From positions 11,570,501 to 11,634,500 of the forward strand of contig BSBM01000179.1 of the NCBI GenBank assembly GCA_027924585.1: a stretch of 64,000 nucleotides of DNA, read 5' to 3'. The notes under the pieces are model-generated. The model worked only from the letters and a program-made list of their open reading frames with translations, searched no databases and was not told the origin of the DNA. Below are positions 33,655 to 45,480 of this stretch, piece after piece; within the stretch, counting starts at the first letter, position 1; each line of letters starts with the position of its first letter. This stretch comes from Larix kaempferi (lineage: Eukaryota; Streptophyta; Pinopsida; Pinales; Pinaceae). The translations under genes were made by a program, and so were the position numbers.

Positions 33655-34507
33655 ATAAACTCTTAGATTCTTATCAGGTAAGCATGCCCAAATTGAAAAA
33701 ATCATACACCAAGGACTTTTAGACCCAATCAAAGTAAAGAACCTACTAATAAATATGGTTTAGTAAAGTTATGTATGCACACAAACAATGCAATCAAGGT
33801 CCTAAACAACAGAAAAGACACTTGAGCTTTCACTACAAAAGAGAGACCAAAAGCATAAGGAAGGACAAGAAACCAATATAAAGAGAAAAATCTCTCAAAT
33901 AGATACAAATAGGGTCAAATAGAATCGACATGTTCCAAATCCAGTCAAAATGGATCAAGTAGATTTAGTTAGACGCAAATTAGGGTAAAAAACACCAAAC
34001 TAGTTCACAAACCCCCAACTTGGGTCAACAAGCCCCAAATATTTCCAAAAAATCCCAAAATGATTAAAGAATATCCCAAAATAAAAATAATTTCAATCAA
34101 GAGACAAGACACCAATTCCAAAGGGTCCTACACAAACCTAGGATCAGCATGGACTCCAACAACTGTAATCAAGAACCCCCCAAAGAGTTTCAAAATTGAA
34201 AATTTCATGCTCGGGAGGTACCCGCAACTATAAAAGGGTAGAGGAGCAAATGACCCACAATTATAAAAGGCTTAAACCCGCGAATATATCTTAGACCCAT
34301 GACTGTAAGTATTAGAAACTCATGGGTATGCACAAAAGTCCAAAAAAATGCAAAAAATCCAACTCAAAAATTGAGCAAGGAAAAGTATAACAAAGCTTAA
34401 TGAATGGTCCTAACATGAAATTAAACTCAGACCTTCAAATATAATGGAAAAAATGGCCTTGTATACCCAAAATCATATAGGCTTCTCCCCAACAGAGTCG
34501 CCAGTTA
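33655..34507 (-). mobile_element. G1 second internal leader, right part, with PBS
   Basis: Continues the leader interrupted by B and aligns with 48,967-49,807. At its right end, minus strand, TGGCGACTCTGTTGGGGA (34,485-34,503) is a primer site directly inside the LTR at 34,508. No coding. Confidence 0.8.
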
Positions 34508-35459
34508 TGTTGTTAGGAAAAATGTCCTATAGCAGAGGAGAGACTACCAATGTACAGGGGTAAAGATAGACATACAAGGTTCTGTGAATACAATTACTAA
34601 GCAAAGAGATTAGGGTTAGACAGATGTGTACCTTATTCATAAGGTTGATCCAAGCCTTTCTCTTCCTTGCTCTTCAATGCAACAACCTGCAAAATGGATT
34701 TAAACCTTCCTCAAACCAATTTGACTACAAATAAAAAATTGATATTTATAAGGAAACAAAACATCAAATTGTAATCAGATCTCCAACATATATGAACCAA
34801 TCATATTTAGAAAAGGAAGAATGTCTGATATTTATTAATGAATGAATCAAGTACATGAAATTATACTTTTCTTCAAACATGGCACTTCATGAAACCAATA
34901 TTAAAGGTCTCCTGCTCCTTTTCTCCAAGGATCCCAACCTATGATAAGATGTGCTAGGGTTTACTAGAAACTAGGACACAAATGAGGGGGATTGATCTCC
35001 TTTCACATGCCTCTCCCCTTGTATTTATGGCAAGGCTAGGAGGGCAGGTTCGAAAGGTAGTTGTCTTGGGAAGTTAAGGTAGTTTGAATAACTGCCCTAA
35101 CTAATCCAAATTCAAGTTTTTTATATATTTTTCAATATTTCTAAGGATACCCGTGACTATATCATAAGACAACCAGCGAGTGACTCGTGACTATCCTAAC
35201 TTGTAGCTAGCGGGTGTAACTTTTCAAAACATACCTACGGGGTCTCAGTGTAGACACGCGCAAACAACCCACGTGTTGGAAAGCATAAGAGTCGCAGTTA
35301 TGCTCTAAAATAGGCAGAAAAATATATATTTTTGAGGAAAGGATTGCAAGGCTCAGCTCCAAGTCATCTAGGGTCAAGTAAGATCTTCCATCCATAGTGT
35401 CCTTTTGTGTGACTGACAGGGAAATGTGGTCACGAACGTAGAAGTGCTAATTTGACCTA
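34508..35459 (-). repeat. G1 middle LTR
   Basis: About 952 bp. It aligns end to end with the right G1 LTR (49,808-50,466 plus 56,214-56,545), differing by scattered substitutions and one insertion of about 39 bp in the right copy. It is unusual in having a primer site on its left and a polypurine-like tract on its right, so it is at once the 5' LTR of a leftward unit and the 3' LTR of the unit to its right. Confidence 0.8.
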
Positions 35460-35480
35460 AAATAGATGCCCCCTAAAGTA
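35460..35480 (-). other. G1 polypurine tract
   Basis: Minus strand CTTTAGGGGGCATC lies a few bases before the LTR start, the same layout as the polypurine tract of B (CAGGGGGCAATC). Confidence 0.55.
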
Positions 35481-36850
35481 TGAGGTCAGAGGGAAACGAT
35501 GGCTGAAATACATTATAAACAATAAAGGGTTGAGTCATGGAGTCAGAGAAAATGGAGAAACCAAGAATCGTAGGCTCAAATGAAGTACCTGAAGGAAAGG
35601 AAAATGTTATACAATCTCATCCCTGGGATAAATGTCCATGTTCAAATAGTGAAACATGACCTCCAAGAGGATACAATAATGACCAATACTGATGCATATA
35701 TCATGGCCACTATAATACAAGCGTGTATCCATGAGGACAATATAAATATGAACATAGCCACAGAAATAAAAAGACGGATCTATGTCAAAACTGGAGAACA
35801 TAACCATAATTAACAAACTGGATCTATGTCTCATCAAGAGCTAGAAATGAGTGTGGCTCGGTCTTGCGCAACTTGGACTATAACAGAATATGACAAATGT
35901 TGCATTCAACCCAAGGTGTTCAATCCAAACCATCTCAAGATACGAATCCTAACAATGAGAATAAATGAGTTCATGTCGAACATCGAGGACACCGTTTGAT
36001 TACCGTTCATTGATGTGAACCATTAACAAACGTGAGGGAATCCCACCAATAATGAAAATGGGCCTCAAGTTACCTAGTACATTCTAACAGGTGTGAATAA
36101 ATGTTCTTGAATTCGAACACCTAAAGAATCCATCGAGTAAGGGACATTAATGTATTCACATAACTCAATGACAAGGGAAATTGCCACTGATGACTACAAT
36201 CCCTAAGGTACTACCGAAAAACTCTAGACTTCATTCCCAGAGCAAGATGAGTTGAATTCGATGGGAAGAAGTCCATTGGAAGGGAGGCCTTAAGGCATCC
36301 TCCATCATCCAACGTGAGGGACAAATCAAAGCTTGATCTGATCTGGAGTAGGACTGAATACATGATGAAACATGAGGTCAAGGCAAGGAATGGTCGACAC
36401 ATGAGGTCAAGGCAACTGCAGAATGGTCGACACAGGTTTCATCCTTGAACAGTGAGCACGACACAAGAGTGACTTAGGAAGATTTGAACACAAATGGAAC
36501 ATGATATAAATCCGCAATGTAGAAGACATTGAAAGATTCTCCATTTGATTGGAAGAGTAACCAATTGGAAAAGGACACAACTCTAGAATTAGGCTTATCC
36601 TAAGGCCAAAACTAGAACCCAACTTGTTTGATAGACTCAAAAAGGCACTTTGTTCAAGGACATAGTTGACTTGCTGCCATTATAATGAAAGATATTTAAC
36701 ATTCTTCCCTTCCCTTTCTCTTTTTAGCTACCTTTTTCATTTTTTAACAAGCTTGACAAAGAACTAAAGCATGCTCGATAAGGGTCCAACCATGTGTAAT
36801 TTTATGAGTCCATGGAAGGGAAACTCAAGACTTTCTTCTTTGTTTTACGA
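35481..36850 (-). other. G1 3' untranslated region
   Basis: Long stretch with no convincing frame on either strand; frames of 60-77 codons overlap on opposite strands and have no motif. By position it is the 3' non-coding region of G1. Confidence 0.5.
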
Positions 36851-37020
36851 GTTTTAATATCGAGCCCGGATATGTTCTTGCTCGTCAGTGTTTTCATATT
36901 TAAGGAGTTTGAAAAACTTAAACAAAAAATCCATATACCTACTCACGGATTTCACATCGAGCCCGAGTTGGTAGAGGCTCGTTGGTGTTTTCATATTTCG
37001 AGATTCTGGAAATCCTAAAG
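36850..37020. repeat. About 98-bp direct duplication in G1
   Basis: The words ATCGAGCCCG and GTGTTTTCATATTT recur at about 36,858-36,900 and 36,956-36,998, so the unit is about 98 bp and present about 1.7 times. Confidence 0.55.
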
Positions 37021-37279
37021 AAGACTCCAAAGGGTCCTTTTTTGCAAATTTAGTCTCCTCACATGAAAAAGGGTAAATAATACAAGAGAGAACTCTTCTG
37101 GCCAAGTATGACTAGAGTATTCCTTTTTCGTAAATAATCCACAAAGATCCAGAAAAGGGGTAAACTTATACCTAAGTGGATGTCCCTTCAATTCCTTTAA
37201 CGAGTTTGAAGTGAACAAGTATAATCGACGATCTTGTCAATTTTAAGGAGTCTAACAAGAGCTTAGAGAAAACTCCATA

Positions 37280-37790
37280 TAAATATTTTTCGAAAAATTT
37301 TAACGAGCCCGAAAAAGTAAACTCCTGACCTCCTTACTATTTTTAACGAGCTCAAAGGAGAGATGGAAGCCTTACTGTTTTTAATGAGATTGAAGGAAAG
37401 GTGAAAGAAATGCTCGTAGCCTCCTTACTATTTTTAACGAGCTCGAAGGAAAGGTGGAAGAAATTCTTTTAGCCTCCTTACTGTTTTTAATGAGCTTAAA
37501 GGAAAGGTGGAAGAAATTCTCGTACCCTCCTTATTGTTTTTAACGAGCTCGAAGGAAAGATGGAAGAAATGCTCATAGCCTCCTTACTGTTTTTAACGAG
37601 CTCGAAGGGAGGGTGGAAGAAATGCTCGTAGCCCTTACTATTTTTAATGAGCTCGAAGGGAGGGTGGAAGAAATGATCATAGCCTCCTTATTTTTTTTAA
37701 CGAGATCGAAGGGAGCGTGGAAGAAATGCTCATAGCCTCCCTCCTCTTTTTAATTAGCTCTAAGGAAAGGCGGAAGAATGCTTGTGATGG
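37280..37790. repeat. About 57-bp minisatellite in G1 (about nine units)
   Basis: Units contain TTTTTAACGAGCTCGAAGG, then AAGGTGGAAGAAATGCTC and GTAGCCTCCTTACT. Unit length is about 57 bp, with shorter edge units. It is non-coding. Confidence 0.85.
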
Positions 37791-37829
37791 GAGGAGACGA
37801 GTGTCAAGGACATGCGAAACTAGTTCCAA

Positions 37830-38190
37830 GCGCATGGAACAAAGCTATGCATAATGCAAGGAACATGAGCAAGATAAGGACACTCGGGGTGTGTCTCCTC
37901 TAGGTAAAGGATGTGAAATCGCAAAGGCAAAGTAATACATATCTTAACAGAAATTAGATCAGAGATGGAGGCTTATATAATGAGGTAAAAGTGTGTAAGC
38001 TAGCATCAGGCTCATTAGTGCACGCAGGATCAAAATAAATGTATATGCAACTTAAACACAAATATGGAATCCTTATAAGGGATGGCCTGAAATATATTAG
38101 GAAGAAATACATGAGGTTTCTTCTCAAAGTCATGGTAAATCTAGAAGGGATCCCTAGCCTATGAGAAAAACTTAGCATGGGCACCAAATT
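37830..38190. repeat. 361-bp direct repeat, left copy
   Basis: Matches 44,719-45,079 over its whole length at about 95% by eye. The two copies border the 6.5-kb block Z. In minus orientation the repeat begins TTTGGTGCCCATGC, which looks like a primer site of the TTTGGTGCCC type. Confidence 0.9.
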
Positions 38191-38192
38191 GT

Positions 38193-40504
38193 TGTTGATG
38201 CAACATCCTTCCCCAAAATTTTGAAGATCTGGGGCCCCTCCTTCCAACACTTTTTTAGCAAGTTTTTCCTTTGTCTTTCGGATTTATTTCTTTCTCTAAC
38301 TTGGCAGAATTTCATCACCTGCTTCCAAAAGAGTCTTTTCATTTATTTTTTCTAAGGAAAAATCTTTCTTTTCTCTTCAGCGCGGATTTTAGTCTTCACT
38401 CACCCGCTGCAACGCAAGTTTTAGCCCTAATTCTTTCGCCGCTTTGGCGCATCTCCCAAAGCTAAGTTCCCCACTTGGGGCATGCAACTCAATGTAGATT
38501 GTAACCTTATCTCGGCCATCGAAGGTGTGTTTCCCACCCTTATCACTCCCGCCTTTGGAGTTGCACTTCGCTTTCTTAGAAGAATTATGAGTTGGCGCAT
38601 TTCTCCCAGTGCAAATCATGACGATAGAATCGGCGCCAACGACGCAGGAGCTATACTTATCCCTCCCGCTTGCAAGTTTGTGCACTATCTTTCTCAATAG
38701 CCCAAGTTTTGGTGCAATTTCAAGAACGCACCCGTAATGACAAGATCGTCGCTTGAAGCGCAAAATCATTTTTTAAAGGTGCGCCTAGCGCAAAGCACAA
38801 AAATCACACTCCTCGCCTTAGTGCAAAATTTAAATCAGTACTCGGCGCTTGGCGTGAAAAAAGTCTCCTCAATCCTTGTGCACCGATGGAGTTGGTAGGG
38901 CCTTAAATAAGGCCATGTGTCGTTTTAATGGTAGAAAAAATCGAGCCCCATGAAATTAAATCCACGAACCTTTCGACGTATGTGACATAAATGCCACCCT
39001 TATTTAAACAAGTGCAACGGGGTTTTCCACATTTTTTGTATTCACTAAGTGACCAGAGTTCACCATTCTCATCAAGAGCGAGGATTTCTATTCACCAGGT
39101 GCCTATGGAATTCATCTCCTGCCTTGGAACGTTCGCCCTCGATGAACCCTGCCAGTCCGAAAGGTAGGCTCTTTGCCCCTTTCATTTTCATGAGTTTGTT
39201 TTACACCATAGGAATTTCTTTGCATAATCTTCAAGGAGCTTTGAGGGCATAGAACGATTAGTCTCGTCCTTGGTCCCAAAATGAGAATCTGAAGTCGCCC
39301 TATGCGAACCGAAACCCGGAAAGCCTTATCCTCGCCTGCGAACATGAAATTTGTCCTTCCTTCAAGTCCTCGGTGTCCTAAGTAACTTTTCGCACATCTT
39401 GGTATCCCTGAGTTGTCCCAGTAGTATCTTAATGGCCATAGAGTTCTGTTCTAAGCTCAAACCCGTATAAGTTTCTTTCACGCGACACCCCATGAAAAAG
39501 TGAAACTCGCTGCCAAGCGACTTCTGCGCGTAAGACCCGCTTCTTCCCGTTCTTGTAGCTAAGAATCTTATTCTATGGACACCAGGGTAAACTGCACAGA
39601 GATCAACAGAGAGCATTGATTCATTCACGCCGAGGGCGCATAAAACCCACAACACTCGGCCAAAACTATCTTGGGATGTGTTAAATCAACCCACCGAGCC
39701 CACTTGGAAACTGAATAACCAAGCCTATTTTCTTTTAACTGATAGAGGCCAGCAGCTATGTGTTTTTCCCATATTTGCGCAAACTCCACTATCAAGTGCT
39801 GGCGCATAAAAATTCGTTCAAACATTGGCACACGAAAATACCACATATAAATGTTTACGCGCTGGTGCAGAAATAATGTTAGGATGGCACGTGTAACTCC
39901 TTTTAGCGGTAGCACATGAAATATTGTTGACTGGTGCATGTTAAGAGTTTAGGCCTTAGTGCATAAATAATTTTAGGCGCTAGTGCAGAAATTATATTTA
40001 GGCTCGCACATCCTTGCAATCGTCTTTGCACCATTATTGTTTCGATGCCTTCTTCCCGGTAACTTTGTGTGGAAATGTAGAAGCCACCTATGCGATGTAG
40101 AATGAATGGCGTGAATAAAATATTACCTTGCCACCCCTCCACCATGTTGATGTCCTGCTATAAACATAAATTCAAAGTGACTGTGATCCTAAGCTATATT
40201 TCAATTTGTCTGATAAATGAAATAACAGTAGCTTGTGTAGCTTATTGACATTTGCTTCTAATATTTCTCATATTCTTCAACTATGAATTGATAGCTGAAA
40301 TGGTGATATAATTGATTATTTTTGAAGCAATCTCCATGATGTGAAAGTAATATATTCTGAATCTTGCCATGACTGTTGCATATGCTTAAAAAATCATCTC
40401 ACTAAAGCCAACTCTGTCAAACTTTCTGTCGCTTTGCATTTTCATAGTTGGATGAACGTATGCATACTCCTTATTGAAATTACCTTGCTCACCACAAGAT
40501 TATC
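38193..40504 (+). other. Block Z upstream region
   Basis: 2.3 kb before the long ORF with no dominant frame. It contains several GGCGC-rich words (for example GGCGCTTGGCG) and overlapping short frames on the minus strand (39,362-39,939) without recognisable motifs. It could hold the promoter and 5' untranslated region of the ORF. Confidence 0.45.
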
Positions 40505-43500
40505 ATGCATAGGAGGTCAGCAAAGAAGGCCGCGCAGAAAAGAAACTCAGACTCAGATGTGGAAATCCTATTAGATACTTCTCTCGAAATGATGTTTGCT
40601 GACACACAAGCTACCACTGGTGTTCCCCCTAGGAGCTCTGCCCCTGAATTTCAATGGGGCGATCTGTACAGGTTCATTATGGCTCAAGATAGTACAACAT
40701 CCTCCATAGAGGATGCTCTGGTGTATGCCAACATCCAAAGGTCTTGTTTTCATAAGGCAACAACTCATCCCGAATTGTTACCTTGTTCCGAAGTTATTGG
40801 ATGGCTAATTCCCCACATCCAGTCCGACACGAGGCTCATGAATGATAAAAATGGGTTGAACCTGGAATATTTCTCTCCCAAGCATGTCGCTGCTGCCTAC
40901 ATATTTCCTTCACCCAGAGCTTGTTTGGACGATGATTGGATAGCAAGACATCCAATGGACCCCCTAGAATCTGCCCGGAAGATTACGATAAACGACAGGC
41001 AGATTAGGAAGAGGCAGAACAATGAATATAAAAGCAGCCTCCTAAAGACCCCTTACCGATTCATCGTGCTGATGTTGAGTTGACTCTTTAGCATCCCTAG
41101 TGGCAATGTGTTTAAGATCGGATGGGTGCCAGTGATGTTCCATATAGCCATGAATGGCACCATCTTTAACTGGGCTGACATAATTTCAAACAGTTTTGCC
41201 TCGCAGCTGACAGCAGCCCAGGGAGGACTAACCCAAAAGAAGGCAAAGTTTTTTATGTCTTCATACTTGATTGACTATTTGTTAAGCAAGCATATGTTCC
41301 CAGACTTAGGTTGCTCATGGAAGCTAAAAGAAACTGCTCTCTTCATGGATTATCAATGTACATGGGCAAGTAAATACGCAAACCACTATAAAATGATTTG
41401 CGAGAGGTTTATCATGCCATTGTACCAGCTTATTTTTATAGAAAAACCAGATTGTATGTCGGAGAATGCAATGCCTATCATTGAAGCATTCGGGGACTAT
41501 TATCACACTACTGAAGGCACTTACATCAGGATGAGTGGAGGAACTCAATCTCCATTTATGTTCCCTCGGTATGTTACAGATTTTGTAATTCACAAGGAGG
41601 CCATAAGACAACTCTTCGGCACTGGCGCAATAAGTAAGATCTTAACAGACCGAAAGAAGAGCATGTATCCTCCCATGTCATTTACCATAGGAGCTTACAT
41701 CCTTCTGAGAGCAAGAGACGGGGAAAACTACGCTCAAGGCTTAGAAGTTTTCCATTTTGGCACGGTCCCTTTCAAAAGGCATGACCCCTGCGATGCGGCC
41801 AATTAGCATTGTGCAGACCTCAATATCTCTTTTGAATATGCTCATTCTATGGACCGAAACGAGGAATTCTTCAGGAGTGCCCACAACCTAACTGCATTGG
41901 GGAAGCATTACAAGAAGAAAATTGTGAAGGATCCGAGCCCCAAACCCGTTGTTCTGATCCAAAGGGAGCAGGAGGCCTCACCCTCGCAATTAGAACATAC
42001 ATCAGGATTAGAGCAGGAGGAGCAGGACAGAGTGCTTCAAGAACAAGCCCTCAAGCAGCAGCAGGACCAAGAATAAACAAGAATTCAAAGTGAGCTGACG
42101 GCCAAGCTTCAGCAAGAGGAAGCTGCAAGGGAGCAACAAGAGCAAGCCTATCAATTGAAATAGCAGGAAGAGGCCGCTAGGATCTAGAAGGAAGAAGAAG
42201 ATCGGGTGCTCCAAGAGCAAGCTGCCAAGCAGCAGCATGAGGAAGAAGAAAGGCTCGTGACAGAATAAGCAACTAGATTACAGGCATAGTAGGAAGAGTC
42301 AGCAAGAAGGCAAGAGAAGGAGAAAACCGAAAAGCTCCCCGAGCAGGAACCATCTACTCCGAAAGACATGGAATTGGACCCACCACTGATGGACTCTCCA
42401 AGAGCAACTCAAGAAGGGGTGGATTCTATAGGAGGATTAGCACTGACCCCATACAGCCCCAAGAAGCAGCGCAAAGTAGCAGACCTAGATACTGTATATT
42501 TCGATGAGTGGAAAAGGGACATCATCGATAGGAGGGTAAATAAAATGGAAAGTGGGGTTGATGAATATGAATTATGGGTATCAGAGACCACATTGGTCCA
42601 AAGAACTGATGTCGACCCCTCGTTCCAAGCCAAATGCACTATGGCATCAGCCGAAGCAAGTAAATCCAATACTGATCTTTTGTTGGATCAAGTAAAACAT
42701 TACAGGGATCAATGTTTTAAGATCAGAGATGATAGGAAGAGGGAGGTGTTGGAGGCAAATAAATTGAAAGGGAAATACAATGAGTTGGTAGAAGAGTAGT
42801 CAAGGTTGAATTCAGAAGTTCTCCAGCTTGAGAATGAGAAAAACTCATTAGAAATGCAGCTGGCCATCTCGGAAGATGAACAAAAGAATTTAAAATCCCG
42901 CATAGCAGAATTAGAGGAACTCGAGGCCAATAGAACCAAACAATTTCACCTCCATGAGCATGAGTATGAAGGGTTGGTTAAAGAAAAGGAGCAATTATTG
43001 GGTCAACTCAAAGATGCAGCAGAAAAAAAGCAAGATCTGCTCACCTTTCACAAGCAAGCATGTGATATGCAGATAAAAGCCCATCAGTTGCTAGTACAGA
43101 TCTCACATGAGGTTTGCAGTGTGAAAGAAATGATTAATAAAATGTTAGTCATCGAAGGTGGAGCTTTTAGGAACAGGGACAAATTTGTCAAACACGTAGA
43201 GGAATTAAAGCAGCATTTTGAATGGAGGAAAGGGAAGTCGGGATTCCCCTCAAGCTTGCGCGTCCCCACTGAAGACGAATGTGACCTAGATGAAGGACTT
43301 CTGGATTTCAGTAAATACTGTGGTGCCAGGCTAAGCCTAGATATTAAAAGGACTATCCACAAGTGTCACTCTTTCTTCTCTAAGATTAAAGAATCTTTCA
43401 GCAAGTGCCACTTGATCCTGCCGGAGTCTATCTATGAATTCCCAGCACAAGAACAACGGCTAACTGAATTACAAGGTGAGTTGGACCATGATTTGGAGTA

Positions 43501-43822
43501 CATTAGAAAAATAGAAGTGATGACCCAAGACGATTTTCAGCAGTTCATTGCTCAGCCTACCGTACACATTTACTTTCTAGAGGGAATCGCTCAAGAGGCT
43601 ACAACAGGGCCAGCACAAGTCAAATCGGACTTGCGCAAGCATGAAATCGCAGCAAAGGCAACAGTGTCTCTTCGGGGCAAGATTATAGTGAAAGAGATTA
43701 ATCTTTGGGCCACTCATATACAAAGCATAGCCACTCATATACAAAGCATAGATGTCCAAGCATCTGCAAGCGAGCCTGCTATTAGAGACAAACCAGTAAA
43801 TCAACAAAAAGAAGCGAGCTGA
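40505..43822 (+). pseudogene. Long coiled-coil ORF of unknown family (about 1,105 codons, nine stops)
   Basis: One frame from ATG 40,505 to TGA 43,820-43,822 with no frameshift. In-frame stops: TGA 41,081; TAG 41,804; TAA 42,074; TAG 42,161; TAG 42,185; TAA 42,266; TAG 42,287; TAG 42,290; TAG 42,797. Most sit where glutamine would fit the Q/E-rich context. Parts: a short basic start (MHRRSAKKAAQKRN), a globular region to about codon 435 (WGDLYRFI, VIGWLIPHIQSD, WKLKETALFMDYQ, SFTIGAYILLRARDGENYAQG), a Q/E-rich repeat-like middle (codons 480-620), then a C-terminal half with long heptad stretches (EVLQLENEKNSLEMQLAISE). No signal peptide, membrane segment or catalytic motif is seen. It is antisense to G1. 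Possible match: antisense extra ORFs reported between pol and 3' LTR in Tat-lineage elements; inferred from position and shape only. Confidence 0.7.
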
Positions 43823-44718
43823 AATCAGAAGTTGATTTGTTTTATTTCCTTTATTTTGTAAATACTTTAAAGGGACAGCTGGCTGTTATTTTGTCTTGTA
43901 TGAAAGGTGTCCCACGAATATGGGAAATAGGTAATTGTACACCAAAATCCAAATTAGGAAGATTCCAGAATTAGGGTACATCTGTCAGCTCAAGGAGCAT
44001 TTTGTAAAGTTATAAGGAGAAGATGAGAAGAGGAATAGAAGGACTTTTTGCAGGGAAAATAATTTTCTTAGCTTGTATGAACTACTTTGTAGCTTGCTCC
44101 AAGAAAGCGATTTTGCCTAATAAGAGCCTGGAGAGGATGTCTTTTCCTTTAAATGTGGATTGGATGTACACTGGATTATTCTTGTGACATTCAGACACTG
44201 CTGTGAGATCTTTCCTTGCTGTTCTGAATTATTTATGTGTAATGAATGATCTTACTATTTTCTGTGTAATGATGTTTCTCCAAAATGAGTAATGGAATGT
44301 TTTCATGTGGATTAAAAGCTATCTTTTATATATTTAACCTCTCGCTGAAGATGCATCTTTATTATTTAATGGATACCTGTTGATCTTTAGATCTTTCTTT
44401 CATCACATTACTCGTATTTACAACTTTTCTCCTTGGAAGGATAGATTACATTTATTTCAAGTTTTAGATACAGATTTGTTTCATCTCTGCATTTAGATTA
44501 AGTTAGCTTAGGGAACTTGCATATCATCTTTAAAATAAAATACATAAATGGTGGATCGGGTCGTAACCAGTAGAAAGAATAGCAAACTTTAAATCTTACG
44601 GTAGGCGAAACCGTTAACCGGACAGATTCCCCACACCAAATGATGGACAATCTAATTGGGATAGTTTATCAAGGAGAATCCCTTTCTGCTTGATGCTTCG
44701 ATTTTCGGGGCATCAACA
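43823..44718 (+). other. Block Z downstream region
   Basis: AT-rich 0.9 kb after the long ORF with no frame, reading like a 3' untranslated region and ending in the GCATCAACA terminus. Confidence 0.5.
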
Positions 44719-45079
44719 GCGCATGGAACAAAGCTATGCATAATGCAAGGAACATGAGCAAGATAAGGACACTCGGGGTGTGTCTCCTCCGAGTAAAGGA
44801 TGTGAAATCGCAAAGGCAAAGTAATACATATCTTAACAGAAATGAGATCAGAGATGGAGAATTATATAATGAGCTAAAAGCGTGTAAGCTAGCATTAGGC
44901 TCATTAGCGCAAGCAGGATCAAAATAAATGTATATGCGACTTAAACACAAATATGGGAGCCTTATAAGGGATGGCCTGAAATATATGAGGAAGAAATACA
45001 TGAGGTTTCTTCTCAAAGTCATGGTAAATCTAGAAAGGATCCCTAACCTATGAGAAAAACTTAGCATGGGCACCAAACT
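44719..45079. repeat. 361-bp direct repeat, right copy
   Basis: Partner of 37,830-38,190. About 18 differences by eye. It begins directly after the end of block Z. Confidence 0.9.
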
Positions 45080-45480
45080 GGCATAAGGGTGTTGACTAGG
45101 GTGACCCATGTTAGGTAGGATATGTTGTCGGACTGGTGCACAATGCATATAGTGATGTCTAACACACCAATATCCAATAGGTTCGACCCTATGGAAAATT
45201 CAGATGGAAAAAGGTTCAAATGCATCATAACAACGGGGAGGCCTAAACCTATATGAAAGGTTTTGAATATACCTGACATGATCGAACAAAGTGTCAAAAA
45301 GGACTAGTAAGCAAGTATAATTCCAGCTAAGAATCATGTCTCCATGAAACATTAATACCAAAATCATATCTAAAACATATGTAAAGAAATATCTGATACA
45401 AGTCACTGTGGTAGAAAAGCTTTCAACTTCACTATTATCAACAACGGGCATAATTAAGGTAGAGCCAACCAATGAAGACT
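45080..45480 (-). mobile_element. G1 internal sequence after the protease
   Basis: Minus-strand continuation beyond the G1 protease. A 90-codon frame (45,200-45,472) reads as weakly protein-like and may be the eroded linker that in A and B leads to RT. No RT motif is present, so pol of G1 is deleted or displaced. Confidence 0.45.

Larger units (their letters stand above)
38193..44718. mobile_element. Block Z: 6.5-kb segment with TGTTGATGC / GCATCAACA ends
   Basis: Starts TGTTGATGC and ends GCATCAACA, a perfect 9-bp inverted terminus; beyond it the ends still show similarity (CCCCAAAATTTTGAAG versus CCCGAAAATCGAAG on the opposite strand). It carries one long broken ORF on the plus strand, antisense to G1. 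It lies exactly between the 361-bp direct repeats. It could be a separate transposon, a very long LTR, or a module of G1. I cannot decide from sequence alone. Confidence 0.6.

Noticed and set aside
39362-39939. Minus-strand genes in the upstream part of block Z
   Set aside because: Two short overlapping frames without motifs, typical of chance in a GC-richer stretch.
38193-44718. Block Z as an ordinary DNA transposon of a known superfamily
   Set aside because: The termini fit no superfamily I know, there is no short target duplication, and the ORF has no visible transposase catalytic pattern.
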